A stretch of DNA of 64,000 nt from Caulobacteraceae bacterium. GTDB taxonomy: Bacteria > Pseudomonadota > Alphaproteobacteria > Caulobacterales > Caulobacteraceae. The stretch is taken from positions 62,001 through 126,000 of the forward strand of contig CANJLK010000004.1 in assembly GCA_947475465.1 (NCBI GenBank), in the 5' to 3' direction. Positions 54,204 through 62,794 of the stretch are shown here, piece by piece. The stretch's first letter is position 1; each line of letters opens with the position of its first letter. A model generated the notes under the pieces. It was not told the DNA's origin, made no database searches, and was given only the letters and a program-made list of their open reading frames with translations. Both the position numbers and the translations under genes were made by a program.

Positions 54204-54961
54204 ACCGTCTCGCCCTTGCCCTCGCCATCGCCCTGCTCGCCACCCCGGCCGCGGCGGTGGTCCCGCATCCCGGTTCAGGCGATCCGCGCATCCACGAGGT
54301 GCTCTACGATCCGACCCAGGTGGTCGAGCTGCATGGCGTGCTCGGCTACCAGCTGTCGCTGGAGTTCGATCCCGGCGAGCACATCGAAAATGTCGCCATT
54401 GGCGATTCCCTGGGTTGGCAGGTGACGCCGAACCGCAAGGCGAACCTGCTGTTTATCAAGCCCATGGCCCGGCGGCCCGACACCAACATGAGCGTGGTCA
54501 CCAACCTGCGCCGCTACAATTTCCTGCTCAGCGTCCGCGGGAAGGTCGCGGCCCGGTCGATCCCCTACAGCGTGCGCTTCCTATACCTGGAGCCCGTGGT
54601 GGCCTTGGTCACGCCCCCTCCGCCCCCGCCGCCGCCCGTCGACCGCAACCATGCCTACAGCTACCAGGGCTCGCCCAAGGCAGTTCCGACCCAACTCTTT
54701 GACGACGGTCAGGCGACCTATTTCGCCTTCGGACGCGACGAGGACCTGCCGGCGATCTTCGCCATCGATCCCGACGGCGGCGAGGCCGTGGTGAACTCGC
54801 ACATGCGCGAGGGCTACATCGTCGTCGACCGCCTGGCGCCCGGCTTCGTCCTGCGGCGCGGCAAGGATGTGACCCGTGTCTTCAACGACGGCTGGCGCAG
54901 CCAGCAAGCCTCGACACTGAGCCCGCGCGAGCGGCCCAAGGACCCCTGGTGGCGCCGATGA
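54200..54961 (+). CDS. virB9: VirB9/TrbG outer core component
   Basis: Periplasmic protein of 253 residues with a signal peptide (ALALAIALLATPAAA). DPRIHEVLYDPTQVVELHG at the N-terminus and IGDSLGWQVTPNRKANLLFIKP in the first beta domain are typical of VirB9/CagX. A proline run (PPPPPPPP) leads to the C-terminal domain that wraps VirB10 (PTQLFDDGQATYFAF). ATG 54200 overlaps virB6. A VirB7 lipoprotein normally binds VirB9, but none is encoded in the operon. Confidence 0.92.
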   Translation: MNRLALALAIALLATPAAAVVPHPGSGDPRIHEVLYDPTQVVELHGVLGYQLSLEFDPGEHIENVAIGDSLGWQVTPNRKANLLFIKPMARRPDTNMSVVTNLRRYNFLLSVRGKVAARSIPYSVRFLYLEPVVALVTPPPPPPPPVDRNHAYSYQGSPKAVPTQLFDDGQATYFAFGRDEDLPAIFAIDPDGGEAVVNSHMREGYIVVDRLAPGFVLRRGKDVTRVFNDGWRSQQASTLSPRERPKDPWWRR

Positions 54962-56064
54962 GCAAGCCCTCGCCTGATCTGACGGACCTCAGCCCCGTCT
55001 ACGGCCGAAGCGAAGCGGTGCGGCCCAGGGTCGTCCAGCCCTCCTCGCCCTGGACGGTGGTGCTGGGGCTTGGCGGCGCCGCCCTGCTGGGCCTGGTGGT
55101 GTTCACGACCCTGAGCAACGGCCGCGCCCGGGCCGAAGCCGCGCCGGTCGCAACCGCTTCCGCGCCCGCCGCCGCGTCGAGCCTAGCCCCGGGCCTGAAC
55201 AGCCTCCTGTCACAGCCACCGGCCAAAACCGCAGCCCCCCAGCCCGCGCCGGTGTCCGCGCCGACGATGGCGCCGCTCGCCCCGACCGCCCTGCCACAGG
55301 ATCCGCCGGAACAGCACTGGCGCTCGCCCGCGGTGATCGTCGACCTGAGCGAATCCCCCTCCGCCCCTGTTCGCCTGGCCCAGGGACTGGCGCCTATCCC
55401 CGCCACCCAGCCGCCGGAAGACAACCGCAGTTCCGCGGAGGAGCGGTTCGCCGCCCGGGTGTCCGGCGCCACCGCCGACACCGCCCACGCCACCCAGATG
55501 CGCGACATCAGCCGCACCGTGCCGCAGGGCTTCGTCATCCCCGCCGTCCTAGAGACCGCCATCGACAGCGACCTGCCTGGATCGGTCCGGGCGGTGGTCA
55601 GCCGCGACATTCGCGGCTTCGACGGCTCGCAGGTGCTCGTGCCGCGCGGCTCGCACGTAATCGGCCAGTACCGCAGCGCCGCGGCCATCGGTCAGACCCG
55701 GGCCTTCGTGGTCTGGTCGCGGATCATCACGCCCCAGGGCGTCTCCATCGACGTCGGATCGCCTGCCACCGACCGCCTCGGGCGCGGCGGGCTGGAGGGG
55801 CAGGCCGACAGCCACTTCTTCCAGAGGTTCGGCGCCTCGATCCTGTTGTCGGTGGTGTCCGGCGGCGTCGACGCCCTGGCGCGGGGCGGCGGCAACAACA
55901 CCGCCCTCGTCATCGGCTCCCCCGTCCAGGCGCAGAACGTGGCCGCGATCGCCCTGCAGAAGCAGATCGACATCCCCACCACCATCCGCGTGCCCCAAGG
56001 CGCCTCGGTGCAGGTGTTCGTCGCCCGCGACCTGGACTTCTCCGGCGTCGCACCGGTGCGTTAG
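54958..56064 (+). CDS. virB10: VirB10/TrbI core component
   Basis: Envelope-spanning protein of about 368 residues: a short cytoplasmic N-terminus, one inner-membrane helix (WTVVLGLGGAALLGLVVFTT, about residues 28-47), a proline/alanine-rich periplasmic linker, and the TrbI barrel domain (about 170-368; PQGFVIPAVLETAIDSDLPG, VLVPRGSHVIGQYRS, HFFQRFGASILLSVVSGG). ATG 54958 overlaps virB9 as ATGA, like the other junctions; ATG 54949 is three codons upstream. It links the inner-membrane motor to the outer core. Confidence 0.93.
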   Translation: MSKPSPDLTDLSPVYGRSEAVRPRVVQPSSPWTVVLGLGGAALLGLVVFTTLSNGRARAEAAPVATASAPAAASSLAPGLNSLLSQPPAKTAAPQPAPVSAPTMAPLAPTALPQDPPEQHWRSPAVIVDLSESPSAPVRLAQGLAPIPATQPPEDNRSSAEERFAARVSGATADTAHATQMRDISRTVPQGFVIPAVLETAIDSDLPGSVRAVVSRDIRGFDGSQVLVPRGSHVIGQYRSAAAIGQTRAFVVWSRIITPQGVSIDVGSPATDRLGRGGLEGQADSHFFQRFGASILLSVVSGGVDALARGGGNNTALVIGSPVQAQNVAAIALQKQIDIPTTIRVPQGASVQVFVARDLDFSGVAPVR

Positions 56065-56067
56065 GCC

Positions 56068-57084
56068 ATGACCGCGGGGGTCTATCTCGACGCCTACCTG
56101 ACGCCACTGGCGCCGTGGCTGTCGCGGCCCGACGTCACCGACGTGCTGATCAACCGGCCGGGCGAGGTTTGGATCGAGACCACCGGCGGGGCGATGAGCC
56201 GCGAGCCGGCCGACCAGCTGACTGAACAGGCCCTGCAGCGCCTGGCCCGCCAGATCGCCGCCGCCAGCCACCAGGGGGTCAACCGCGAACAGCCCCTGCT
56301 CTCCGCCACCCTGCCCGACGGGGCGCGGGTGCAGGTGGTCGCCCCGCCCGCGACCCGCGGCGGCGTCGCCATGGCGGTGCGCAAACACCTGCTCAGCGAC
56401 ATGAGCCTGGAAGACCTGGCCCGCGACGGGATGTTCGCCCAGTCCGGGCGCGCCGACCCGGCCCGCGAAGCCGCCGCCGACGCAGCCCTCGAGGCCGTGC
56501 TGGACGCCGGCGACATGATGGGGTTCCTGCGGATGGCGGTGGCGGCCCGCAAGACCGTGGTGATCTCTGGCGGAACCGGCAGCGGCAAGACCACCCTGCT
56601 TAACGCCCTGGTCAAGGAGATCCCGCGCGCGGAGCGGTTGGTGGTCATCGAGGACGCGCCGGAAATCCGCCTCGACCATCCCAACGCCGTGGGGCTGGTG
56701 GCCGTGCGGGGTGCGCTTAGCGAGGCGCAGGTCGATGCCGACGCCCTGCTGGCCGCGTCACTGCGGCTGCGTCCCGACCGCATCCTGCTGGGGGAACTTC
56801 GTGGACGTGAGGCGTTCGCCTTCCTGCGGGCGGTCAACAGCGGACACCCCGGTTCGATCACCACGGTCCATGCGGACAGTCCGGCGGGCGCGCTCGACCA
56901 GATCGGATTGCTGGCGCTGACCTCCGGCATCGACCTGGGCTGGGACAAGGTGCAGACCTATGTCGGCCGCGTTGTGGATGTGGTGGTTCAGCTGGACCGC
57001 ACGGGCGGCGCCCGTCGGCTGACCGAGGTGCTGTTCCAGCCCCGCCGCGGCGAGGTCAGACGAACCCGAGGTTCTGAGACCTGA
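56068..57084 (+). CDS. virB11: VirB11 hexameric ATPase
   Basis: Secretion ATPase of 338 residues. The N-terminal domain contains VTDVLINRPGEVWIE and the C-terminal RecA-like domain has Walker A GGTGSGKTT (about residues 169-177), VVIEDAPEIRL and the Walker B/His-box region RPDRILLGELRGREAF with SGHPGSITTVHAD. It switches VirB4 between assembly and export. It is the last gene of the operon; no VirD4 coupling protein follows. Its 3' end overlaps the convergent DUF1501 gene by 29 bases. Confidence 0.94.
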   Translation: MTAGVYLDAYLTPLAPWLSRPDVTDVLINRPGEVWIETTGGAMSREPADQLTEQALQRLARQIAAASHQGVNREQPLLSATLPDGARVQVVAPPATRGGVAMAVRKHLLSDMSLEDLARDGMFAQSGRADPAREAAADAALEAVLDAGDMMGFLRMAVAARKTVVISGGTGSGKTTLLNALVKEIPRAERLVVIEDAPEIRLDHPNAVGLVAVRGALSEAQVDADALLAASLRLRPDRILLGELRGREAFAFLRAVNSGHPGSITTVHADSPAGALDQIGLLALTSGIDLGWDKVQTYVGRVVDVVVQLDRTGGARRLTEVLFQPRRGEVRRTRGSET

Positions 57085-58603
57085 AGTTTCGCAGGTTCGG
57101 GAATATCGCCCCCAGCGCCGTCGGCGACACCCCGAACCAGGCGCCCAGCGTCGCTGCGTACTGATCCACCGAGGTCGTCGGGATCAGCGCCGTCCCCGTG
57201 GCGTCCGGGTTGTTGAACGCGCCCAGGTCGACGCCAAGGGTTGGATACTGACCGTACATGTCGCCCCCCTTGACCGCCCCGCCCAGCACGAAGTGGTGGC
57301 TGCCCCAGGCATGGTCGGTGCCGTCGCCATTGGTGGTGAAGCTGCGCGAGAAGTCGGAAGCCGTGAAGGCGGTGACGCTGGAACGCATGTCGACCCCGCC
57401 GACGTTGGACAGCGCCTGATCGAAATAGGCGAAGGCGTGCGCCACCTTGGCCAGCAGGTTGGGCTGGGTGGTGTTCTGGAAGTCGTGGGTGTCCCAGCCG
57501 CCGATATTGACGAAGAAGACCTGGCGCTTGACCCCCAGCCCGCCGGCGGCGGCGACCATCCGGGCCACGGTCTGCAACTGCAGGGCCAGGCTGTTTGACT
57601 CAGTCAGGCCGGTCACCGGATTGGTGAAGGTCGGGATCGCCGAAAGGCCGGTGACGACGCCGGAGGCGAAGGCCGTGTTGACGGTCCCCGCGGCGCCGAT
57701 CGAACGGCTGACCACCCCCGCATAGTCCGAGGCCAGGTTGCTGGGCGTATTGGTGTCGGTGACCAGGTCCTTGATGCGGGCCGGTGCGATCGCCGAGCCG
57801 AAGAGGCTGGAACCCTGGGCCCCGCCGATCACCACCGCTGGCGCATTGGCGGTGGAGAGCTGGTACTGGACCACGGTCTGGCCGGACAAGAAGACGGCGT
57901 TGCCGGCCACCGAAATCGCTGTGAACAGGGTGTTTGTCCCGTTCATGCCCGCCAGCATGTCTGCCATGCGCCCGCCCCAACCGTCCCTGGCGCCTTCGAC
58001 CGCATTGGCCTGCCAGGTGGATTGCTGGTCGTTATGGGAAAACAGGTTGGCCGGAATCGGCAGGGCCTTGCCCTGGTACTGCTGCTTGGTGATGGGCTGA
58101 ATCAGCGGGCCCACGTTGGCGACAACGGCCAGCCGCTTCTGATCGAATAGGGCCTTCATGGGGCTCATGAACGGGTGCAGGGCGAAGGTGCGGCTGGTCG
58201 CGTTGGTGCCGGGCGGGACCGCCTGAGCGGTGGCCGGCGCGATCGGCAGCACTCCGCCCCAAGCCTCCGGCGTCTTGGCGGTGGCGACACGGCCGGTAAC
58301 CGCGCTGGTCTGGCCCACGGGCGTGGGCGCCGTCCCGACCGGCATCAGGGCGATAGGGTCGGCGCCGGTGTTTCGCGCCGTGAAATAGCGCGTCCAGGTG
58401 TCGGTGTCGGTGGCCAGCAGGGTGTTGTTGGCGTCGTTGCCGCCGACCATGAAGATGCAGACCAAGGCCTTGTAGTCCTGGGCCTGTTGACCCGCCGCGG
58501 AACCGGCGGCCGCCATCTGCAGGGCGAACGGGGTGGCGGTTCCCAGCAGCGACAGCGCCCCGCCCATGCGGAGAAGATAGCGGCGATCGATCGACTTGGT
58601 CAT
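57056..58603 (-). CDS. DUF1501 exported protein with Tat-like signal
   Basis: Protein of 515 residues. The N-terminus DRRYLLRMGGALSLLG carries twin arginines before a hydrophobic stretch, a Tat-type signal. YKALVCIFMVGGNDANNTLL marks the start of DUF1501, a sulfatase/alkaline-phosphatase-like fold, and FVNIGGWDTHDFQ and TAFTASDFSRSF lie further on. ATG 58603 has GAGG five bases upstream. DUF1501 genes almost always sit beside DUF1800 genes, as here with a seven-base gap; the pair is thought to act outside the cytoplasm but has no proven activity. Confidence 0.9.
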   Translation of the reverse strand: MTKSIDRRYLLRMGGALSLLGTATPFALQMAAAGSAAGQQAQDYKALVCIFMVGGNDANNTLLATDTDTWTRYFTARNTGADPIALMPVGTAPTPVGQTSAVTGRVATAKTPEAWGGVLPIAPATAQAVPPGTNATSRTFALHPFMSPMKALFDQKRLAVVANVGPLIQPITKQQYQGKALPIPANLFSHNDQQSTWQANAVEGARDGWGGRMADMLAGMNGTNTLFTAISVAGNAVFLSGQTVVQYQLSTANAPAVVIGGAQGSSLFGSAIAPARIKDLVTDTNTPSNLASDYAGVVSRSIGAAGTVNTAFASGVVTGLSAIPTFTNPVTGLTESNSLALQLQTVARMVAAAGGLGVKRQVFFVNIGGWDTHDFQNTTQPNLLAKVAHAFAYFDQALSNVGGVDMRSSVTAFTASDFSRSFTTNGDGTDHAWGSHHFVLGGAVKGGDMYGQYPTLGVDLGAFNNPDATGTALIPTTSVDQYAATLGAWFGVSPTALGAIFPNLRNFRSQNLGFV

Positions 58604-58610
58604 CCGGTCC

Positions 58611-60308
58611 TCACCGCTGCGCCAGGTATTCGGGAGACGCCATGGCCATGTAGATCGCCAGCTTGCTACGGTTCAGTTGGGCGGCGGCCAGCGTGGCTGC
58701 ATTGGCGTTAGAGGCGATGGTTACGCCATTGACCGCATCGACCATCCGCGTGCGCAGCGCCTGGGACATTTGTCCGTTCAGCAGCAGCAAGTTGACCCGT
58801 TCGACCAGGGCGTTGGCGTCGCTGGCGATGGCGGTTTCGCTCGGATAGGCCGTGACAATGTCACTGCTTGTTCCGACCCCGGCGTTGATGGCGGACTGCA
58901 TGGTGTTCAGGTAGCCCGCGACCGAAACCTCATCGACGATCTGGAATTCCGGCGCAACATAGCCCAGCGCACCGACCTTGGTGGCGGGCGGCGAGTAGCC
59001 GGGCCGGAAAAAGTTAAAGACCGACGGCGAGGTCAGGACCGACTGGCTGAGCGCGGTGTTGGCGCTTGTGGAGGCGAGCAGCCATCCGCCGGTCTTCGAC
59101 TGGGCGTTGAACGCCCGGATCCAGTTGGCCATCCGCACCACCGGCTCGCGCACCTTGCCGTAGTTGGGATCGGCGATAGCCTGGGCGGTGTTGCGCGCAT
59201 CGGGATCGGTCAGGATCGCCTTGACCACCGCGCCCATGTCACCGCGCACCCCCTTGCCGTTGTTGTTGAACACCGTGGCCACGCGGCTGACGTAGGCCGG
59301 GCTGGGATTGCTGGTGACCAGCCGCTGGATCAGCTGCCGGGAGATGAAAGGGCCGACGTTGGGGTGATTAAAGAGGGTGTCCAGCGCGGTCTTCAGGTCA
59401 CCGGACGGATTGGAGATGGAGGACGCCGGGATTGTCACGCCCAGGAAGCTCTTGGCGCTGGTCGAGTGGAAGGCGGGATAAGGGATCATCGAGCGCAGGC
59501 TCGCGTTCGGGTCCCTGTTTCCGCCGAGAAAGGTGCTGGTGGTGGGCGTTGGCGAGTACCAGCTGTAGCCGGTGAACACCTTGGCCAGGCCTGTGATGTC
59601 GTCGGCCGAGTAGGTTGCGACCTTGGCGCCGTTGGAATCGACCTGCGGCGTGCCGTCGAGGTTGAGCCGCCTGACCCCGATGGTCATCAGCTGCATGACC
59701 TCGCGTGCGTAGTTCTCGTCGGGGTGGCGGCCGGTCGCGAGATCCTCCTTCTGGTTGGCGATCCACGTTAGGTAGGTCCCCATCATAGGGTGCAGGGTCA
59801 CCTGCTCGAGTAGGGTGCGGAAGTTGCCGAAGGCGTTGGCTCCCAGCATGTCGTAGAAAGAAGCCGCGCCAAGTTCATTGACGTTCGGATCGGCGACCGA
59901 GATGACGAAGATCTCGGACAGCGCCAGCTTTACCCGCTGCCGAAGCTGATCTGGCGCCGTGGCGGTCTGCTGCCAGAAGCTTCCGTACAGCTCGTTGACG
60001 CTGGGGCTTGGGGCGCCGGGCAGGGCGCGGCGCGCGGTGATGAAGTCCACGTGCGTAGCGGAGACCGGCATGGCGATCTGCTGGTCGACCCAGGCGGCGT
60101 AGCCCGCGCTGCGCACAGCGGCGATGGAATCGTCGGTCGCGCCGAAACTCGCCTGGGTCAGGAAGCGCGCGGCCTCGGCCGCGGTCGGGGGAACGCTGGG
60201 TTGCGGCGCCGCGGGCGGCCCGCCGCCGGTGCGCCCGCCGCTGCAGGCCGCAAGGATCAGGGCGGCCAAGGCGCTGAGCCAGACTGGCGTCCGCCGCATG
60301 TTCGACAT
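58611..60308 (-). CDS. DUF1800 lipoprotein
   Basis: Protein of about 565 residues. The N-terminus LSALAALILAAC is a lipoprotein signal (Cys20). The DUF1800 domain follows: AARFLTQASFGATDDSIAAV, LKLALSEIFVIS, YLTWIANQKEDLATGRHPDENYAREVMQL in part, and KTALDTLFNHPNVGPFISRQLIQRLV in part. ATG 60308 has GGAG six bases upstream; the frame continues to 60428 without protein-like sequence. It is co-transcribed with the DUF1501 gene downstream. Function unproven. Confidence 0.9.
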   Translation of the reverse strand: MSNMRRTPVWLSALAALILAACSGGRTGGGPPAAPQPSVPPTAAEAARFLTQASFGATDDSIAAVRSAGYAAWVDQQIAMPVSATHVDFITARRALPGAPSPSVNELYGSFWQQTATAPDQLRQRVKLALSEIFVISVADPNVNELGAASFYDMLGANAFGNFRTLLEQVTLHPMMGTYLTWIANQKEDLATGRHPDENYAREVMQLMTIGVRRLNLDGTPQVDSNGAKVATYSADDITGLAKVFTGYSWYSPTPTTSTFLGGNRDPNASLRSMIPYPAFHSTSAKSFLGVTIPASSISNPSGDLKTALDTLFNHPNVGPFISRQLIQRLVTSNPSPAYVSRVATVFNNNGKGVRGDMGAVVKAILTDPDARNTAQAIADPNYGKVREPVVRMANWIRAFNAQSKTGGWLLASTSANTALSQSVLTSPSVFNFFRPGYSPPATKVGALGYVAPEFQIVDEVSVAGYLNTMQSAINAGVGTSSDIVTAYPSETAIASDANALVERVNLLLLNGQMSQALRTRMVDAVNGVTIASNANAATLAAAQLNRSKLAIYMAMASPEYLAQR

Positions 60309-60491
60309 ACCCCGCTCCGTACCCAAGCCCGAGCTGACCTTGGCACAGCCGAAGCCCATGTCCATCGCCGCCGTACCCCACGGGCCGTCGCTGGGGCGTG
60401 ACATTTCAACGCTGCCACGAATGGGCAAAGCGCATTGCCGTGACCTGAGCGTACTCTACCATGAGCGCAAGCGACCCAGTTCGGAGCATTC

Positions 60492-61514
60492 ATGGCGACC
60501 TTCACCGGAGGAAGCTTCGGCAACGATTTCGATCAGCTGGACATCGTGTCCCTATCGCTGGGGACGATCTCCAGCGCCTCGGCGTTCTCGTTTGCCGATT
60601 CGCTCAACGGGCAGATCGACAATTTCTACGGAGCCGGCTTCACCTATGGGCCGAATGGCTTTCCGACCGCGGGCACGGTCAACGAGATTCATGAGATCTA
60701 TTTCGGCGCGGCGGTCTTTGACTTGACGGGCCTTAATGTGCCGATCGCCACCATTCTGGGCTGGGCTGCGACTTCGGCCAACGAAACCGCAAGGTCGACG
60801 GTGTTCGGCGGCGCCGATCTGATCACCGGCTCATCTGCCACCGACAATCTGCGCGGCTACGACGGCGCCGACACGATCAACGCCGGGGCGGGCAATGACT
60901 TTGTCGACGGTGGCGCAGGAAACGACCAGATTTTCGGCGGACCGGGCGACGACGTGATCGTCGACAGCTCGGGAACCAACTATCTGCGCGGCGAGGACGG
61001 CAACGACATCATCCAGGGCGGCTCCGGCTTCGACGACGCCAACGGCAACCAAGGCAATGACACCATCAACACCGGCGGCGGCGACGACTATTCCGTGGGC
61101 GGCAAGGGTGACGATGTCCTGTTCGGCGACGCCGGCAACGACATCGTCTGGGGCAACCTCGGCAACGACACCTGCGACGGCGGGGATGGCAATGACCAGG
61201 TCCGCGGCGGCCAGGGCGACGACAGCCTTTCCGGCGGGACCGGCAACGATTTCATCTCCGGCGACCGGGGCAATGACACCGAGAGCGGCGGGTCGGGCGC
61301 GGACATTTTCCACGGCTCCCAGGACGCCGGCGTCGACCGGGTGTTGGATTTCCGCCTCTCGGAGGGCGACCGGGTGCAGCTCGACCCTGGCACCACCTAC
61401 ACGGCCAGCCAGGTCGGCGCCGACACGGTCATCGACATGGGCGGCGGCAACCAGATGATCCTGGTGGGCGTCCAGTTCGCCAGCCTGACGACCGGGTGGA
61501 TCTTCCTGGGCTAG
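60492..61514 (+). CDS. RTX-type calcium-binding exoprotein
   Basis: Protein of 340 residues without a signal peptide, as expected for type I secretion. Residues 1-105 form an N-terminal domain I do not recognise (FTGGSFGNDFDQLDIVSLSL, GFTYGPNGFPTAGTV). Residues about 106-275 hold roughly 15 RTX nonapeptides of the GGxGxDxxx kind (GGAGNDQIFGG, GGQGDDSLSGG), which bind calcium. The C-terminus NQMILVGVQFASL then GWIFLG resembles type I secretion tails. ATG 60492 has GGAG five bases upstream. No ABC transporter or TolC gene is nearby. It is convergent with the PagL gene with one base between stops. Confidence 0.9.
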   Translation: MATFTGGSFGNDFDQLDIVSLSLGTISSASAFSFADSLNGQIDNFYGAGFTYGPNGFPTAGTVNEIHEIYFGAAVFDLTGLNVPIATILGWAATSANETARSTVFGGADLITGSSATDNLRGYDGADTINAGAGNDFVDGGAGNDQIFGGPGDDVIVDSSGTNYLRGEDGNDIIQGGSGFDDANGNQGNDTINTGGGDDYSVGGKGDDVLFGDAGNDIVWGNLGNDTCDGGDGNDQVRGGQGDDSLSGGTGNDFISGDRGNDTESGGSGADIFHGSQDAGVDRVLDFRLSEGDRVQLDPGTTYTASQVGADTVIDMGGGNQMILVGVQFASLTTGWIFLG

Positions 61515-61515
61515 G

Positions 61516-62118
61516 TCAGCGGTCGACGCCGTAGCGGTAGACCGCCCGGATCCCGAAATCGCCGAGGCCAGGGTTTTGCTGTCCGGCCAGTTTGGCGTGG
61601 CTGAGGTGGATCCACGAGACTTCCACCGAAATGCGGTCGGTCGCCTTCCAGCCTAGTGACCATTCCGGCTCGAACAGCACGCGCGAGCCGAGATCCAGCT
61701 TGGTCTGCCAGTCGTTGTAGCGCCTGGCCGCCTCGGCGATGCTGATGTTCGGATCGTAAGGCGATGGCAGGTCGACCTTGCCCGTATGAACCGCCCCACC
61801 GATCCCCGGCTCAAAATAGAATCGATCGCCCCCAAACCGGAACCGCCAGGAAAACCCCGCCGCCAGGTAGTCGGTCTCGTTGGCGGTGTTGAGCCCTGCG
61901 AGCAGGTGGACACGGGGGTTGAACAACCAGGGAATTTCCACGGGCGCTGTGCGAACGCCGAACACGATCTGCTGTCCACGCTCGGTGTTGCCGAAGGAGA
62001 TGTGATCGACGATGTCGTGGCCGTAAAGCCCCGCGAAAGCCTCACCCGCCAGCGCCGGGCTCGCGGCCAGGGCCAAGGCCAGGCCAGCGGCGGCTGCAAG
62101 GTGGGCGGCTTGCGTCAT
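61516..62118 (-). CDS. PagL-type lipid A 3-O-deacylase (acyloxyacyl hydrolase)
   Basis: Outer-membrane beta-barrel enzyme of 200 residues with a signal peptide (LAAAAGLALALAASPALA). The catalytic motif is WIHLSHAKLAG with His171 and Ser173, then NPGLGDFGIR, matching the HxS plus downstream N/G pattern of PagL. It removes an acyl chain from lipid A and so alters the outer-membrane surface. ATG 62118 has AGGAG seven bases upstream. It lies 30 bases after upp on the same strand, but a functional link with uracil use is not apparent. Confidence 0.88.
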   Translation of the reverse strand: MTQAAHLAAAAGLALALAASPALAGEAFAGLYGHDIVDHISFGNTERGQQIVFGVRTAPVEIPWLFNPRVHLLAGLNTANETDYLAAGFSWRFRFGGDRFYFEPGIGGAVHTGKVDLPSPYDPNISIAEAARRYNDWQTKLDLGSRVLFEPEWSLGWKATDRISVEVSWIHLSHAKLAGQQNPGLGDFGIRAVYRYGVDR

Positions 62119-62148
62119 CTTGGTTCTCCTACCCTCGATGGCTGGGTT

Positions 62149-62778
62149 CTAGCGTGTCCCGTACATGCGGTCGCCTGCGTCACCCAGTCCCGGGATGATG
62201 TAGCCGTGGTCGTTCAGCCGCTCATCTATGGCCGCCGTCCAGATGTGAACCTTGGGATGGTGGCCCTGGAACTTGGAAATCCCCTCCGGCGAGGCCAGCA
62301 GACAGGCCATGCGGATGGACTTCGCCCCGGCCTCCATCAGGCGGTCGACCGCGGCGATGGCGGTGTTGGCGGTGGCCAACATCGGATCGACGACGATCAC
62401 CTCGCGCTCGGCGATGTCGACGGGCGCCTTGAAGTAGTATTCCACGCAGTTGAGTGTGACCGGGTCGCGGTAGAGGCCGATGTGGGCCACCCGGGCGGCG
62501 GGGACCAGTTCCAGCATCCCGTCCAGCATCCCGACCCCGGAGCGCAGGATCGGGGCCAGCACCAGCTTCTTGCCGGCCAGCTGCGGCGCCATCATGGTGG
62601 TCATCGGGGTTTCGATTTCCACCTTTTCCAGCGGCAGGTCGCGGGTCACCTCGTAGCAGATGAGGCCGCCAATCTCCTTGAGCAGCTGGCGGAAGCTCTT
62701 GGTGGAGGTGTCTCTCTTCCGCATGATGGTGAGCTTGTGCTGCACCAGCGGGTGGTCGACGATCGTGACGCCCTTCAT
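62149..62778 (-). CDS. upp: Uracil phosphoribosyltransferase
   Basis: Enzyme of 209 residues that makes UMP from uracil and [24 protein letters not shown] is the typical start, [18 protein letters not shown] a central motif and [19 protein letters not shown] the PRPP-binding loop; the usual Gly after LAT is Ala here. The C-terminal [12 protein letters not shown] uracil-binding loop is intact. ATG 62778 has GGAAAGG upstream. It follows the DUF1688 gene by 16 bases, a pairing seen in the URC uracil-catabolic pathway, which needs UMP formation. Confidence 0.95.
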   Translation of the reverse strand: MKGVTIVDHPLVQHKLTIMRKRDTSTKSFRQLLKEIGGLICYEVTRDLPLEKVEIETPMTTMMAPQLAGKKLVLAPILRSGVGMLDGMLELVPAARVAHIGLYRDPVTLNCVEYYFKAPVDIAEREVIVVDPMLATANTAIAAVDRLMEAGAKSIRMACLLASPEGISKFQGHHPKVHIWTAAIDERLNDHGYIIPGLGDAGDRMYGTR

Positions 62779-62794
62779 TGGCGGCCTTTCCTGA

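Noticed and set aside
49465..57084. Integrative conjugative element
   Set aside because: There is no relaxase, coupling protein, integrase, att-like repeats or tRNA, and base composition matches the surroundings.
60800..61310. CRISPR-like short regular repeats
   Set aside because: The periodic sequence encodes RTX nonapeptides in an intact reading frame; units are degenerate with no constant spacers.
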